Below, in pieces: positions 23,216-35,462 of a DNA stretch of 64,000 bases (the stretch's first letter is position 1; each line of letters opens with the position of its first letter). Source of the stretch: Coniferiporia sulphurascens (Eukaryota; Basidiomycota; Agaricomycetes; Hymenochaetales; Hymenochaetaceae). The position numbers were made by a program, and so were the translations under genes. The notes beneath the pieces were generated by a model. It was not told where the DNA came from, did no database searches, and saw nothing but the letters and a program-made list of their open reading frames with translations. Location: positions 496,001 through 560,000 of the forward strand of contig NBBA01000015.1 in the NCBI GenBank assembly GCA_002794785.1, given 5' to 3'.

Positions 23216-26200
23216 TGTACCTGGTGGGTTGTTCTAGAGATGGTTTGTTATGCCTCGGGGGCTCTATTGGTAATGCGTTTGACTTACGCTCTTCTATCCG
23301 GCCCTGACCCGTGGCTTTCGTTTGGTTTTGAGCTCCTGTTCACCGGCAGTGCGACATCCACGAGGCATTCACGCTGGGTGCTGGTAGCTCCTCTATCGGG
23401 AAAATAATGAACGTAAAAAACCTGGTCTGAATCATTTCCTCCTGTTTCCTTCGTCAATGACCCTAACTCATCGGGCACTATCGTTTTTGGAACCATCATC
23501 CTGCGAGTAAAGTTTTCATCTACGCATTCGTCGGCTGGAGGTCCTAAGATGCTTATCCTCGTTGGCTATGGCGTCCTGGCCCGCCTCCATCTGGGGCGTC
23601 CTTCAGCACAAGCACAAACACAACTCACGCAATCTATTGAACTCGCACAGCCTCACTAAACCTACACGATGCACGGCACCTAATCAACACACCTGCCGTA
23701 CCCTGTCGCTCACCGTCTACTTGAAAATGCCATTCCTTATGAGCCCAACACACTCTTGTCTATATGCGAAGTCTATTGATTCACACAGAAGGACGTTCGC
23801 CGTCCCGGAATTGACATGCATCTGCTGTGCTTTTTCCCTTGCTCTCCTCGCTTCGCATGCAGAAAAACGCCTGTGTTCTTGTTCATTGACATCAGGACAA
23901 ATACACGCTGCTCTGCAGTGTCTGTTCCCCCTAGCTTCTCGGGAAAATTTTCACCGACGTGCGTCGGCCGACATTTCGCGTGCTTGGACGACTACTATGT
24001 GAACCTTTCAAGGCGAATTGACGGCGTTAAAAAAAGCTTGATTTTTTCACTCTTGTTTTCGTGTTTCGTATAGGCGAGTGTAGGCGCAAACATATCGCCG
24101 GACACGGCTATCCTATTCCTTCGGCTGTGAACATTGATGCTGATAAATGCCTTTCGTGGACTGTCACCTCTGACTCGGCCATAGATTAACGATTTCCTTC
24201 GTTTTACATTTCCCACTTCGTTCCCCCTTACTTAGATACGGCCTGTAAATGTGTACATCCATCTATCCACTTCAAGCCACGCAAAGCATGAAAAATTTTC
24301 TCCGCTGTATTTTTATCCCCGTCTTCTGTTAAAGTGCATCCAAGTCCAACTGCCGTCCTGTACATCATCTTCCTTATTCGCCACAAGCTCGTGCCTACCT
24401 ACGCCGTGTTCTTTATTTAATCCCTCATGAGACATACACCAATCGCGAGCTCAGTCTTGTTTGTGTGTGAATGCATAAATGTACAAACAAGCACATGGTT
24501 ATCCGCCAGGCAGCAGGCAGCAGACAACACTACCGTAAGTCTTGTTCCCTATATCGGGCTAGTGTTCTATAATCTCTCGCACAACACGGTGCATGCGCCA
24601 TCCCTCGGGTCCTGTACATCAAACAGATTGAAGAGGCTCCTCTTTTGTGTGCGCCCGACGCCCCCCCTCGCTCCTTTACTAGTATACTGTAGGTGATTGC
24701 GTTCCGATAATCTACTCCTGACAAGGTCACCCCTCCGCATCTCTGGTGGGATCCCCAAGGTACCCGATCCACAGCACAGGTGCGAGTGGTCCGTAAGTAC
24801 GCATTGGCCGGGAAGCTGCAGTTCCCGGTCACTGCCTGCGATACATATATCCTTCTCTTCTCCCCCTTTCCCAGAGAGGTGATATGCAGCAGCGCCTGCG
24901 GAGACCAGACCCGGCTCGGAAAAGCACCGCTCAGACTAGTCTTTAGAGCTAACGCTCCTATAGCTCCAGAGAGCACCGCCGAAGCGTGTTCTATACGCAC
25001 GGGATTAATATCGTTCGATACCGAGCTCGCAGAAAGAATATTACCGAGTCCAAACTAGTAGCTTATAGCTTTCCCGTTTAGAAGCGGAGAACCATAGTGG
25101 TCACTCTACGCGAGAGGCCGAGGCAACTCCAGTCAACTTTATAACTGCTTAAATTGCAAGTAATATTAGGGTGTACGTACGTATTTGTATTGTACGCTGG
25201 TGTAGACGTAATTAATAAGAGACAAGTTATCCGAAGTGAAAATGAGTTATCCAGACCTTCATGTCGCGCGGCCCGATGATCCGATTGATGTACTGAACAT
25301 ATTTCCTTAATGGGAAGCCACGCGGGCGGCGGCAATCGGCGACCCGCTGGGTCCGAGGACACCGAGCCGAGCCCGAGTCCGAATCTGAACACCGAGTACC
25401 CCTGACATTCGAGCACCGAGCTCGGGGTGACGCTGCGTTTACCTCCCGCACGCATACTAGTAAGTCAAAGCCTACTGGTGAATGAAAACCAGACGGCTGA
25501 ATTTTGACAGCTTGGGAGTAGGACAAATAAACTGCTCGAGGCCGGCAGGGATGCTCGTGCTACCGAGCTGCGGGCGGGTCGGGGCGACAATATGCATAGG
25601 ATGGTGCTACTAGCTAGTCCACAAGCTCCGGGCCCACGAAGCATTCATCTTTGCGCCTGAAGTCATATGTGTGCTTTCGCCTCGGAAAAAGATACTCGGC
25701 TGAACTCGGGAAGGGTTGAGCAACGGGGATTGGTGCAAGTGCTTGCTGTTAGGCTCAGTACGGCGTGGCTGAGCTTAGGAGCGAAATACGTAAAGCGGGC
25801 TTCTGGAGCATGACCCTGAATATGGCGGCGGCGGTCGCAGGAGCTTCGAGAAAGGCCTCAGTAAACGCCACATAGTAGCCTGTAGGCTTAGGTCGCTAGA
25901 TGAATTCGTACCTCGGCGTTCATGCGCACAGCACCACGCCAAGAATCACTGGCACCTGTTGACCATTGTACGGCGAACCCGAGACCAGGGCGATGAGAAA
26001 GAGACACATCGTCTTCCCAGGACACGGGTTGTACAATATGCATTGTCTGCGATTCTTTGATTCCTTAAATTCCAACGCTCGCTAGAAGGACAACGACAGC
26101 GATTATGTCGACTCGGAGGACGGAAGGCTGATAGGCCGCAAACGGATGTGTGTACGTATAGCCGGCCGTCCCGAGAAAGAAGTAGACCACGACCCTCCCG

Positions 26201-28120
26201 TGTTCTCTACGGAGGCGTTGGTGGCGTAAAGACAAGTCTAGTGATTACTCACGACAATATCGGCACGAAGAGACCAGTAGCAAGAGAACAAGGCCCGTCG
26301 CTTATCAGAACCAAAGGAAAACGGCAGTCATCAGACCACAGTCGCTAACCCTCCAGTGATAATTGGTTTCGCTGCGACAAACTTCCGCACGCCCCACCTT
26401 CTGTTAATTTTCCCTTTCTCTTCTTTTTTTCTACGCCGCCTGGATAGTCCCAGGCGCTCCGCGTTGTTGAGTCAGACTTCGCAGAACGAGCGAACTTGAA
26501 TTTGAAAGGTGAGAAGAAAGGGAAGAAGTTTCCCACCAGCCGTAAAGAGTTAAGCGCCCGTGCATCATAATCGATGCAAAGCTTCCTCTCCTTCCTTCAT
26601 TTGCCAGTACGCTTAGCTTTCCTCTCCTCAGTTGAGCCCCTCAGTTGAGGTTGCGAAGAAAAGCCCAACCCCATAAATCGGGCGCAGAGGTCCCAGGAAG
26701 GAGATACTGAATCCCTGTGTTCAGCCGGGCGCTTGATAGCACCGACTTCGTCTGTTCAAAGCTTGGGTCCGATCTTCGGCATCAGCGAATCGAAGGCATC
26801 ATGTGTGAGGAGGGATCGCGGGGAACGAAGAGTACGGCATGCAGATGAATTCCTGAAGAGTCGGAGCAGGACTGCATGATGTGTAGTCCCACTCCTAGAG
26901 AGAATGAGCGAAGGCAGGAAGCCACGGACGCCGCTGGGAACGCCTGCCACGAATCTGTATGCGACGCGTGCCATACTCACACGCTCACGAACATTTGGAT
27001 GAAGGTTTGAGAAAAAACGTTTCAAGGAAGCACTTCCTTTCCTTGAGATGGTGGTTGCTGGCAGAGTTAATACGCGTTAGGTACGGGAGTTCCTAAGCTC
27101 TAGTCGGGGACGATGTTCTAAGCATATCGTTGCTTAGTCACCAGGCGCTCGCTAAAAGTAGACAAGCGCCCACAGGATATAGGCGCCAAAAGGCGCGAAC
27201 TAGGGAAGAAAAGAAAATATTCGAAGCACTCGGTGCGCGTACAGCACCGTGGAATTGAGAAGTCGCGAGCAATAATGCAGTTCACCAAGGCACAAGATTG
27301 GAGGTGGGTCCGAATTGTAAGGAGGTTAGTCGGAAGGAGAGGGAAACAGGTGTCGTTAAACGCGGAGGCAGTTGGAATTGTGTAGCAGAATTGGCTATTC
27401 GGTTCTACGTCGTCCTCTGAGGTCCCCTGTTTTCTCCCTATCTGTTCCAGAATTAGTCTGATCTATATTCAACACTCCCGCGTCCTCTCGATGCGCAACA
27501 CGCACTGCAGAAGTACGAACGTGTGTATGCGCGAGGGTACCAGGGCCGCATCCGGGGGGCGAGCGAGTAGAGGAGATAGGTGAGGAGTTCCGGTTACCGT
27601 TTCTACGATCTTTCCTGATGAACTATTGTGAGAGCGAATAGTAGACTGGCCTTAGTAAGGCAGGAAGAATCTTGGAAGCAGAAATGAAAGAACTTGGTGG
27701 GATAGGCGACAGTGATGGCGTTGGCAGCAGCCACGAGAAACACAGCCGCTGATACCCGAGCCTCCACAAGGCAGTTAGGAAATAGGAAGTGATGTTTTTG
27801 CACGAGGGAAAACTGATGCACGGGAGACATCATTTTCGTCTGATAGAGATGGCGATCATAACCATCGGGGGTTGGGGCGCACCCACACTCGCTTCTCCTA
27901 GGACACGCTGAAGTACAGAATCGTTAGATTTGACAACAAAACGAACCCTCAAACGCAAGAAGGTACGCGGCATCTAAGTTCCGCATCCTGGCTTACAATG
28001 GAAGACACTCGGCACACGTCGATACTCAGTGTGACATGTGAGGTTGGGACTCTTCTGTCCTATGCACGCAAACATGTTTAGCCTGATTTCGGCCCCGCCG
28101 GACGGGATCTGCTGAGCCTA
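23216..28120. other. Repeated non-coding spacer of unit A2
   Basis: It aligns by eye with 14,070-18,300 and 42,214-47,000. No family recognised on either strand; the open frames here (for example 24,530-25,000 minus, 25,078-25,455 minus) do not keep frame with the other copies. Confidence 0.5.
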
Positions 28121-30114
28121 GTAGCAGAACTGATCATCAATTGTACCCTTTTATCCAGGTGACCGGCTTCGGCCTTACCATGTCGAGAATAAACAAGAAT
28201 AGAACTCGCCTTATCGAACTATGCAGCTTGAGGCCGGCTGCGGTTCCGCTGCGTGCATGTCACGGGTATGAAAAGGTATATTGTACAGCCCTACGCAACT
28301 TGGCGAGTTTTCTCCGCTGCAGACGCAGTCGCGGTCGCCAGCAGGTCAATGCAAGGTGGGAGGATGGGGTTGAAATGGAACTCGGGGGATCCACTTCAAG
28401 CCATCCGGGGTCTGAGCGGGTGCGGAGACACGGTCGCTGATGCTCCAATCACAATCCCAATACAAGCACGAGTACCAGCTCAAGGTCCGAGTTCCAAGCT
28501 GCGCCCAAGTCGGGTAGTCAGACCTCCCTCCCCTCAAAGTTCAGAACTGATGTGAGTAAGAACACGTTTCGTGTGAGCAGCGGCAGGCTGCGCAACAGTA
28601 GCACCAGCGACAGTCTCTACCAACACCGGCCAAATTGATAATATTCCGCAACCTCATCATATCGGGGCTCGGTACGTCCTACGAAGTATGATGTACAATG
28701 TTCTATGGAGAAGCACCATTACCGCACAACTACTGTTGGCATCCATCCCATCACTTCCAGGTACCGGCACCAGGATACGCCAGGTCTCTGCTGAATCCAA
28801 GCGCGAAGTTGGGTTATTTGTGGCTGAAATTAGAATTTCCCGGCGCCAGAAATATGGACGTCGGCGTCAAGCACATTCCCCTTAAAGTTTTTAGTGTCCT
28901 GAAGGCACGTCAGCAACGACCGAGAAGCTCGAACCTAGTCAGAGCCATGAATAGGTGCATACAGATAGGATGAGTTTCGCGATCCATCAGGACGTTTCGA
29001 AAATCTCAGAAGTTTCCAAGTCGGAATCGGAAATGTTGAGAGCTAAGGACAGACAGGCGACAGTTGTGTCTCTTCCTGTTTTCTTTTTTTTAGGCCACTC
29101 GAAACTTTTTACGCCGCTAGCAGCGGAATTAGCCCTAGCCACACCGTGGACGGCGGCGGCGTATGTGCTTGAAGCGCCTGCCTGATGGATGGGCGCTAGT
29201 GGGATGGGCGCAGTCGAAGATGAAAAAGAAAGAAGATATTCCTGACGACGACGATAATAATAACAATAACAAATACCGAAATCAAAAAGGGGGTAATTGG
29301 AAAAAGGACAAAAAGGCAAGTAAAGTAAAGGGAATGGCTATACACATACTCCGATTACGGTACGCACTTATATCACGATTCACGACATTGTATTCACTGT
29401 CATATAATGCTATTATTTAATTCCTAGACGCGCGCTTACATAGTTTTATCTCAAATTGAAAGATAGAGCACACCCGGATCTCGGGCGACTCTCTGGAGCG
29501 GCGGCGGCACGCTCCGACTCCGATAGTCCGACTACAAAGGATGATTTACACTGCCGCAACTTGAACGGACGCATGGATGGCAGTGCACACCAACCAGGTC
29601 GATCAATGCTACCATTCAGGAGAAGTTCACAGCACGGCGCTAAGGCAACGTCAAGGAGCGCTTTCTATCAGCCGCAAACTTGATACTTCTTTGTTCCCTC
29701 CTATTTCCTTTCCTCTCCTTTCTTTCCGGTTTAGCCTCGCCTGTGGGGAGGGCTTCCAGTCCATCCAGACCCTTCGTGATCCCCGCGTCGTCGACGGCCC
29801 GCGAAAGTCAATCGCGGATCTCCGCCACTGCTTAACCACTAACCTCAGGCTCTGGTTCAGTACTTATCCGTACCGAACAATCACGATCACGATTACAGCC
29901 CATAATCATGATCGGCGTTGCTTGTTGTCGGCCGCGATAATCTGTCGCTTATGAGCGTGCGAATATCCTGTCTCCCCGACTCCAAAGCCCACTTTAGGAC
30001 CGCGGCGGACGGACCCTCTTTAGCTGCCAATCTTTGCCATATATGGGGCAATCGCCTATGAACACCTCCGTCATATATCACTTGATTTATTTCATGCGAG
30101 ATCGCAAGAGATTT
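28121..30114. other. Unassigned region left of the inverted repeat
   Basis: No gene recognised. Several 60-125 codon open frames exist on both strands but show no motif and no copy elsewhere in the window. It contains purine tracts and a GACGACGACGATAATAATAACAA simple repeat near 29,245-29,270. Part may be the outer continuation of the left inverted-repeat arm, since the partner of this DNA would lie beyond position 64,000. Confidence 0.35.
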
Positions 30115-33100
30115 AGGAAGATTAATAGTTTTTACTCTATGCGCATATGTGCGCGTACGTACATGAAGAAGGGGCGTGTTAATAAGTACAAATAAAGCGC
30201 TCGGTGGACCCTCTCGCCGAGTCGGAGACATCCTTGCTAAAGCCTCCGCCGTGAGTCTTAATCGTCCCGACTTCCGAAGCGAGTGAAATATAGATCTGGC
30301 ATCTGGCTCTGGATTTAGTGGAGGGAGCGGAGGAAGAAGAAAGAAGGGAGACGGGTACGCGATGGCAGGAGGGATAGGCGAGAATAAAAGGGTAGGGAAA
30401 TAATCTCCCACTGGCGCGAGACCAATAGAGATTCAAGATAACGGTAACAGCGTCCGGATCCCACTAAGTCAACAATCGTAATTCATCACAAGCGCGGGCT
30501 ATACATTACATTAAGTAAATAAAAAAAGTAAGTTCGCGCTCCCTTGCTCTGGTTCTTCTTCTAGCAGCTATAGTAAGAAGTAGCGCGCCAATTAGAACCT
30601 CGGCAGACAGTTAGAGTTGAGTTAAGCGCGCGGGTCACATATAAAGTAGTCAAGAAGGGTCGCCACTCGGCGCTTGTCCAGTTAGCTCGACGCGCGTAGG
30701 AATAAGAATACATACTTAATCCATCTTCGTGTGTGGCATTAAAATATTTGCTGATGGGACGAGAGGCACATGCACCACATGCACTGGATCAGCTCCGAAA
30801 AGAACGCGGAAGCTGGCCCACGTCGCCTAGCACCGCAATGCACCTGATTCGCTGACTTGCTGAAATACTGAGCCGCTGATTCGCGGATTCGCGGATTCAT
30901 ATCGCCACCGATGGCACACACGTATGTAAATGTATATGTACTTATACGTGTGTGTGTACCCTCTCCGCCTCGAGGAACGCGCGTTTTTTTTCTCTACTTT
31001 GCGCGAAACACGGTGCTTAGCTTTTCTCGGCGTGCGGCTGTCCTATTTTCTCTCCTTGGTATGTTAGCTTCCTCTGTTTACAAATCATATACTTCCCTTT
31101 TTCGCGCATCGGAACATCTGGACGTCCGGACATCTGCGTACCTTGGAACCCTGAATGGCTGAATCGGGTTAAATGTCAATGAACGGCATGGCGAGTGTGC
31201 CGGATGTTGCCGCGGCAAGCGATCTACAGTCCCGCATCCCCGCAACGCCGACGTCCCGACATCCGTTACAGTATGTCGAGGCGGCTGCCGTTTCCGGAAG
31301 CTGATCATCTGATGCCGATGCCGATGCCGGCGCCGGTGCTGATCGGCGGTTGGTTATGACGGATTGGTTCGGTCGGAACTGATCGGAAATAGAGCTTGAG
31401 GCTTTTGAAAAATGGGCAGCGATAGCGAGAGGAAAAGAAGGGAGAAAAATGAGACTTGTTCACTAGTACATTACTTCTTGTGCAGCTGCGCGTCTCTGGA
31501 TTTCAAATCGGGTGTATACACTGCCGGGTTGTGAGTAGATCGTCGACGATGGTTTGAGGGTGGGTATCTAGTTCTATAGGCCCATGTGGATTATAAGCGG
31601 GGCTGCGTGTGTACCATGTGTGCGTTCTATGTTCTGCAGTTGCGCGATTTGTGCTTTAAGCCGTTATCCGCGTTTTTGTTTCAGTTTTGGTATTGATCTT
31701 GTTCCTTGGAGCTCTGGTATTGGTTTCGAGTGATCAGTCTTACTGGTAAAGCAAGGAGACTAACGCAAAGTTCCGCCCACCGGAAATAAAACAACCGCAT
31801 TGGCCCAGGCCAGTAGCAATCGTACCTGGAGAAATGAAGGCACTCAAGAGAAAAAGTAGTGAATGAAGGATCAGGGTATTGTGCCTATCGCAAGCGCTAC
31901 GCAGTTCACGGCGGCCGCATACTACAAAGTCTCGGTACTCAACATTTTCCATCTTCGTCTCTGCCTCCGAGTCCGCTTCCTAAAGCGAAAGTAAGCAATG
32001 CGCTATAGAAAAAAATTCTGATCTGTAATCCGTTGATCTGCTGATCTGCTGATCCGGGTTCCGGATTTGAGCCAGTGATATGTGGGCTATGAGATTTGAG
32101 CTGTGTGATCTTTGATATTTGATACGTCCAGGTCCGATGCCACCAAATTGTATTTTTATGGAAAGGAAGCTGCGAAATGGGGCAACCCCGAGCCTAATCC
32201 CAGTAAGTCTAATCCCGAGAACCAGATAACGCAATAAAGGTGCGGCGGTACGCTGATGCGGCGATGCGGCGATGTGATGTGATACGAGTAAAATAGAAAC
32301 TGCACCGAAATACGACGATAACGTGCATGCAGAGTTTAGTGCGTAGCATGTACTATTATGCACTGTACACTGCGCACAGGATCAATGTGGGCCATGCGTA
32401 CTGTGTGATTTGAGTCCTGGGTGTTGATGTGATGTCGATCCGTCCGCTGTGCGGCAAAGAAGTTTAGGTGCAGGTGCAGAGCCAGGAAGTTAATATTAGT
32501 GACGGGATGGCCGAAGTTGTGTGACCATCGCCGTGTGTAGTCCCTCTCTATTCCGCTCTCATTTCGTCCGCGTCTAACTGGACCTCAGGTTCTTTGTTAT
32601 TTGTTCCACTCAAATTCAAATTCAACACTCAACACTTCCTTCACCTGCGAACGGAGCGGAATAGAGCTTCAGACAGATTCAGCGTCATCATCATCACCAT
32701 CAACATCACCGTCGTCGTCGTTGTCGTTGTCGTAGACGCGCGTGGAGCAAATTAGGCGCGCGCGCGCGCTAAACACCTGCGGTTTTCCTTTTCTTTTTTT
32801 TAATGATTATCTTTTCGTGATTCCGCATTTTCTCTAAACCTTCGTCCTGTTCGGAGTAAAAAAAGAAGTGAGGAATCCGGAAGCTGGGGAGGGAGGGTGT
32901 GTGTGCTCGTTAGTGTTTAACGCCTCGCGCCTCGAACTTGCGATAGGCGCCCAATGGGAGCCAGAGTAACTCTGTGTTCTGTATGCTAGACATACTTTTT
33001 CCACGTTCGTCCCGGACGCAATATATATAATTAATGCACGTCGAGACACGCCAGAGGCGCAGGCGGGCGCCAAAGCCAGCGTTCTAGAGCGAGACGCACA

Positions 33101-34430
33101 TCCTACACCCGAGCTCCTTTCTGTCAAAGCATAGGAACTAGGAACTCGCGAAGCCATCACACAAACTCACACTCGTACCAGACTTATAGACAGAAGATCA
33201 TCCATCCATCATGCCGAACTAAGAAGTAAGAAGAAAGAAGGAAGAAGGCATCGCCCAAGAGGTACCGAGGAAAAAGAAGAGAAAAAAGAAAGCACGAATT
33301 TGCCAGCGAAAGACGACCAAAACAGATCACGGACCAATGGGCGAAGACGGCACGTGAAAAGAAGATCGTTCAAGCGCCCGCGCCGTATTTTTTTGTGATA
33401 AGCTATTGGTATTATAACTGGCTCTTTGATTCATTTGCGGCGGCCGCCCGAACGGGTTTAGTTGGATTTTGGGTTCTGGATTGGGGTTAGGAGTCGAGTA
33501 GGGTCGGGGGCTGTATAGGATGCTATGATGTTAGCGTGTCGTGTCGTCTATGATGCAGGGTCCGGCCTGAGGAGGGGTGGGGGCAGAGAAAGGACCGGAT
33601 TCCTGTGCCGTTTGCGACGATTACGGAGGGGGTACTGGTCGTGGCTGGGGCGTTAATGTCCAGGGGAAGCTGAAAATATGGAGCTGTTATATTTAATTTC
33701 GCGCGCAGAGAAAGGAGCGTCTACGGTCGGCCGCCGGCCAGAGACCGAATGTGACCCGACGTCGCTTTCATTCGTCTTTTGTTCATATTTCATTTCGTTT
33801 TGTTCCGGTTTATGAATTGTACAGTATGCGGAACGAATAGCTCGGAGCAGACCCGTCCAAGTTCCGCCGGGAGATGCTCACGGATTCACAGCTAGGCTGG
33901 TTACGACTATGATTATGATTACAACTATGATTGCGATTTTGGCCGCCCGGAGCCGAGACGCGGGATGCGGCCCATGCGGGAGCGAAGTACGGCGCAGACC
34001 GAAGACCGGCAACCGCAAAGCGGCAAAAACGCAGATCGTTGCCAGTACTAGTGTTGAGCGTCTCGTCTCGCCCCGGCATCTCGGTTCGGCACGGCCCGGT
34101 ATACAACACGAACGGAGTAGCACGGCTGTGCCCTCCGGCTACCCCCGAGCCCAACCTGGGATTCGGGAGCCAACTCGGCTGCGCACGTCTCGGGCCGAAG
34201 GATGTGGGACTGGCAAGTTGTCCAGGGCTAACTGTGGGGATTGTACGTTGTTCTAGCGGCTATCGGCGGAAATAGATAATAGATGCTTAGGTATAGATGT
34301 AATTCATTATGGCTTGGGAAATTATGTCTGAAATTTCAAGGTACTGGAGCTCGAGTTGGAGCTGGGTCGAACGGGATTACGGATATTGAGTATTTTTATC
34401 AGACGTAGCGCAGGATTGGTTTAGATCATA
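30115..34430. other. Outer non-coding part of the left arm
   Basis: No gene supported. Contents: short simple repeats such as GCGGATTCGCGGATTC (30,882-30,898), GATGCCGATGCCGATGCC (31,313), CTGATCTGCTGATC (32,037), a TCATCATCATCACC / GTCGTCGTCG block (32,687-32,732) and GCGCGCGCGCGCGC (32,755-32,768). Each has a counterpart in the right arm with changed repeat number. A hydrophobic frame visible in the right arm (59,709-60,119) is broken here by an indel. Confidence 0.45.
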
Positions 34431-35253
34431 AAAGCTGTCAGCTATCTAACGCGGAGCGAGAGACCTGGGAGGCGAGATACGAATTCCACGAAATCACACG
34501 AGAACAACACCGCCTTCGCTTTTCCTCCCACAGACCCGCTGTGTTTATCCGCCGTTTGGGCGCGGCGGAGAGGCGGAAGCGCGAGGCGCGAAGGCGCGTG
34601 TGGCGCACTAGTGGCGTGTGATGCGCGTGGCGTGGCGCGCGGGGATGGCGCGTAGATAGCGTTAATGCCACCTTAACTTCTGACCCCCGACTGCTAAGTT
34701 TGGCAGTGGTGCTGTTTGTTTTACGGCCCAGCGCCACATATTGCGGGCGGACCAAGAGGGCCAAAATTAGGGACCAGAACGAGGGAGGAAAGGGCGACAG
34801 AGCGCAAAGAAGCGAAAGGAAGGTCTGGAGCTCGAGGACCCGAATCCCGACGAACAAGGAGAACACGAGATCCCGCCGTGCGCAGCGGCGCGGCGCCCCA
34901 CGACATCCGGGCGCAGCGTGGAGCGCGAAGGCGCGAAGCACACAACATGCGGCAGACGGCAGGCGCAAGCTCAGACTCAAGCGCCCGCGCCCCCTTGCTC
35001 GCAGTCACACGCAGCGAACGGAGCCAATGGGCGGGGACGCGGGAGATGCCGAGTTCGGGGAAAGCAACTCACGGACGGAGAAAAGAACTCGGAGGCCTAG
35101 TGTATCACGGCTTCTTTCCCTTTGCTTCTCGCTTCTGTGTTTTGCTTCTCCCTCCGCGTGTGCTTCTTTCTCCTTAGCGCGGGACGGGTCGGTTTGAACC
35201 TCTTGGGTTTGGCTTGTTAATTCCTAATTTTCGGACACGATTGCGGGGTTAAG
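34431..35253. other. GC-rich stretch in the left arm, next to the LINE
   Basis: GC-rich with an open frame of 180 codons on minus (34,980-34,438). The mirror-image segment of the right arm also has a long frame (58,968-59,546, 192 codons) whose last about 38 residues align in the same frame (both end NSYLASQ.SRSAL..). The rest is Arg/Ala/Leu-rich and poorly conserved, so I treat it as GC-rich non-coding DNA unless expression shows otherwise. Confidence 0.3.
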
Positions 35254-35267
35254 TAATTGTGATTGAT
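35254..35267. repeat. Target-site duplication of the LINE (3' side of element)
   Basis: TAATTGTGATTGAT, identical to 38277-38290 at the other end of the element. Confidence 0.88.
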
Positions 35268-35287
35268 TTTTTTTTTTTTTTTTTTTT
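35268..35287 (-). other. Poly(A) tail of the LINE
   Basis: A run of T on + (A on the element's strand) of about 20 bases directly next to the target-site duplication, as expected at the 3' end of a target-primed insertion. Confidence 0.85.
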
Positions 35288-35462
35288 AAATGCATTTCTA
35301 TAGCGCATCATGACTATCTAGTACAAAATATGCTCCAGGGGCCTTTAGGCCCCTGTATTTAGTGAGATGGTAGATGTTATAGGGGAATAATAGTGATGGG
35401 AAGCCATAAGCTGAGATGGGGACTGGGAGCCCAGTAATAACAGGGGGGGTGTGGTATCCAGA

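Larger units (their letters stand above)
21480..28120. repeat. Duplication unit A2 (GH5 remnant plus repeated spacer, FAD gene absent)
   Basis: The second direct copy. It contains the glucanase remnant, then the spacer with all A-unit landmarks (CCGAG-rich block 25,310-25,440; T/C tract about 26,408-26,432; CACCAGGCGCTC at 27,140; GGAAGACACTCGG at about 28,000). It stops near 28,120, before the position where the FAD hydroxylase lies in A1 and A3. It is the most diverged of the three. Confidence 0.65.

Noticed and set aside
33810..34154. 114-codon frame on minus in the left arm
   Set aside because: It is antisense to a segment also open on the other strand, and the right-arm equivalent does not keep it.
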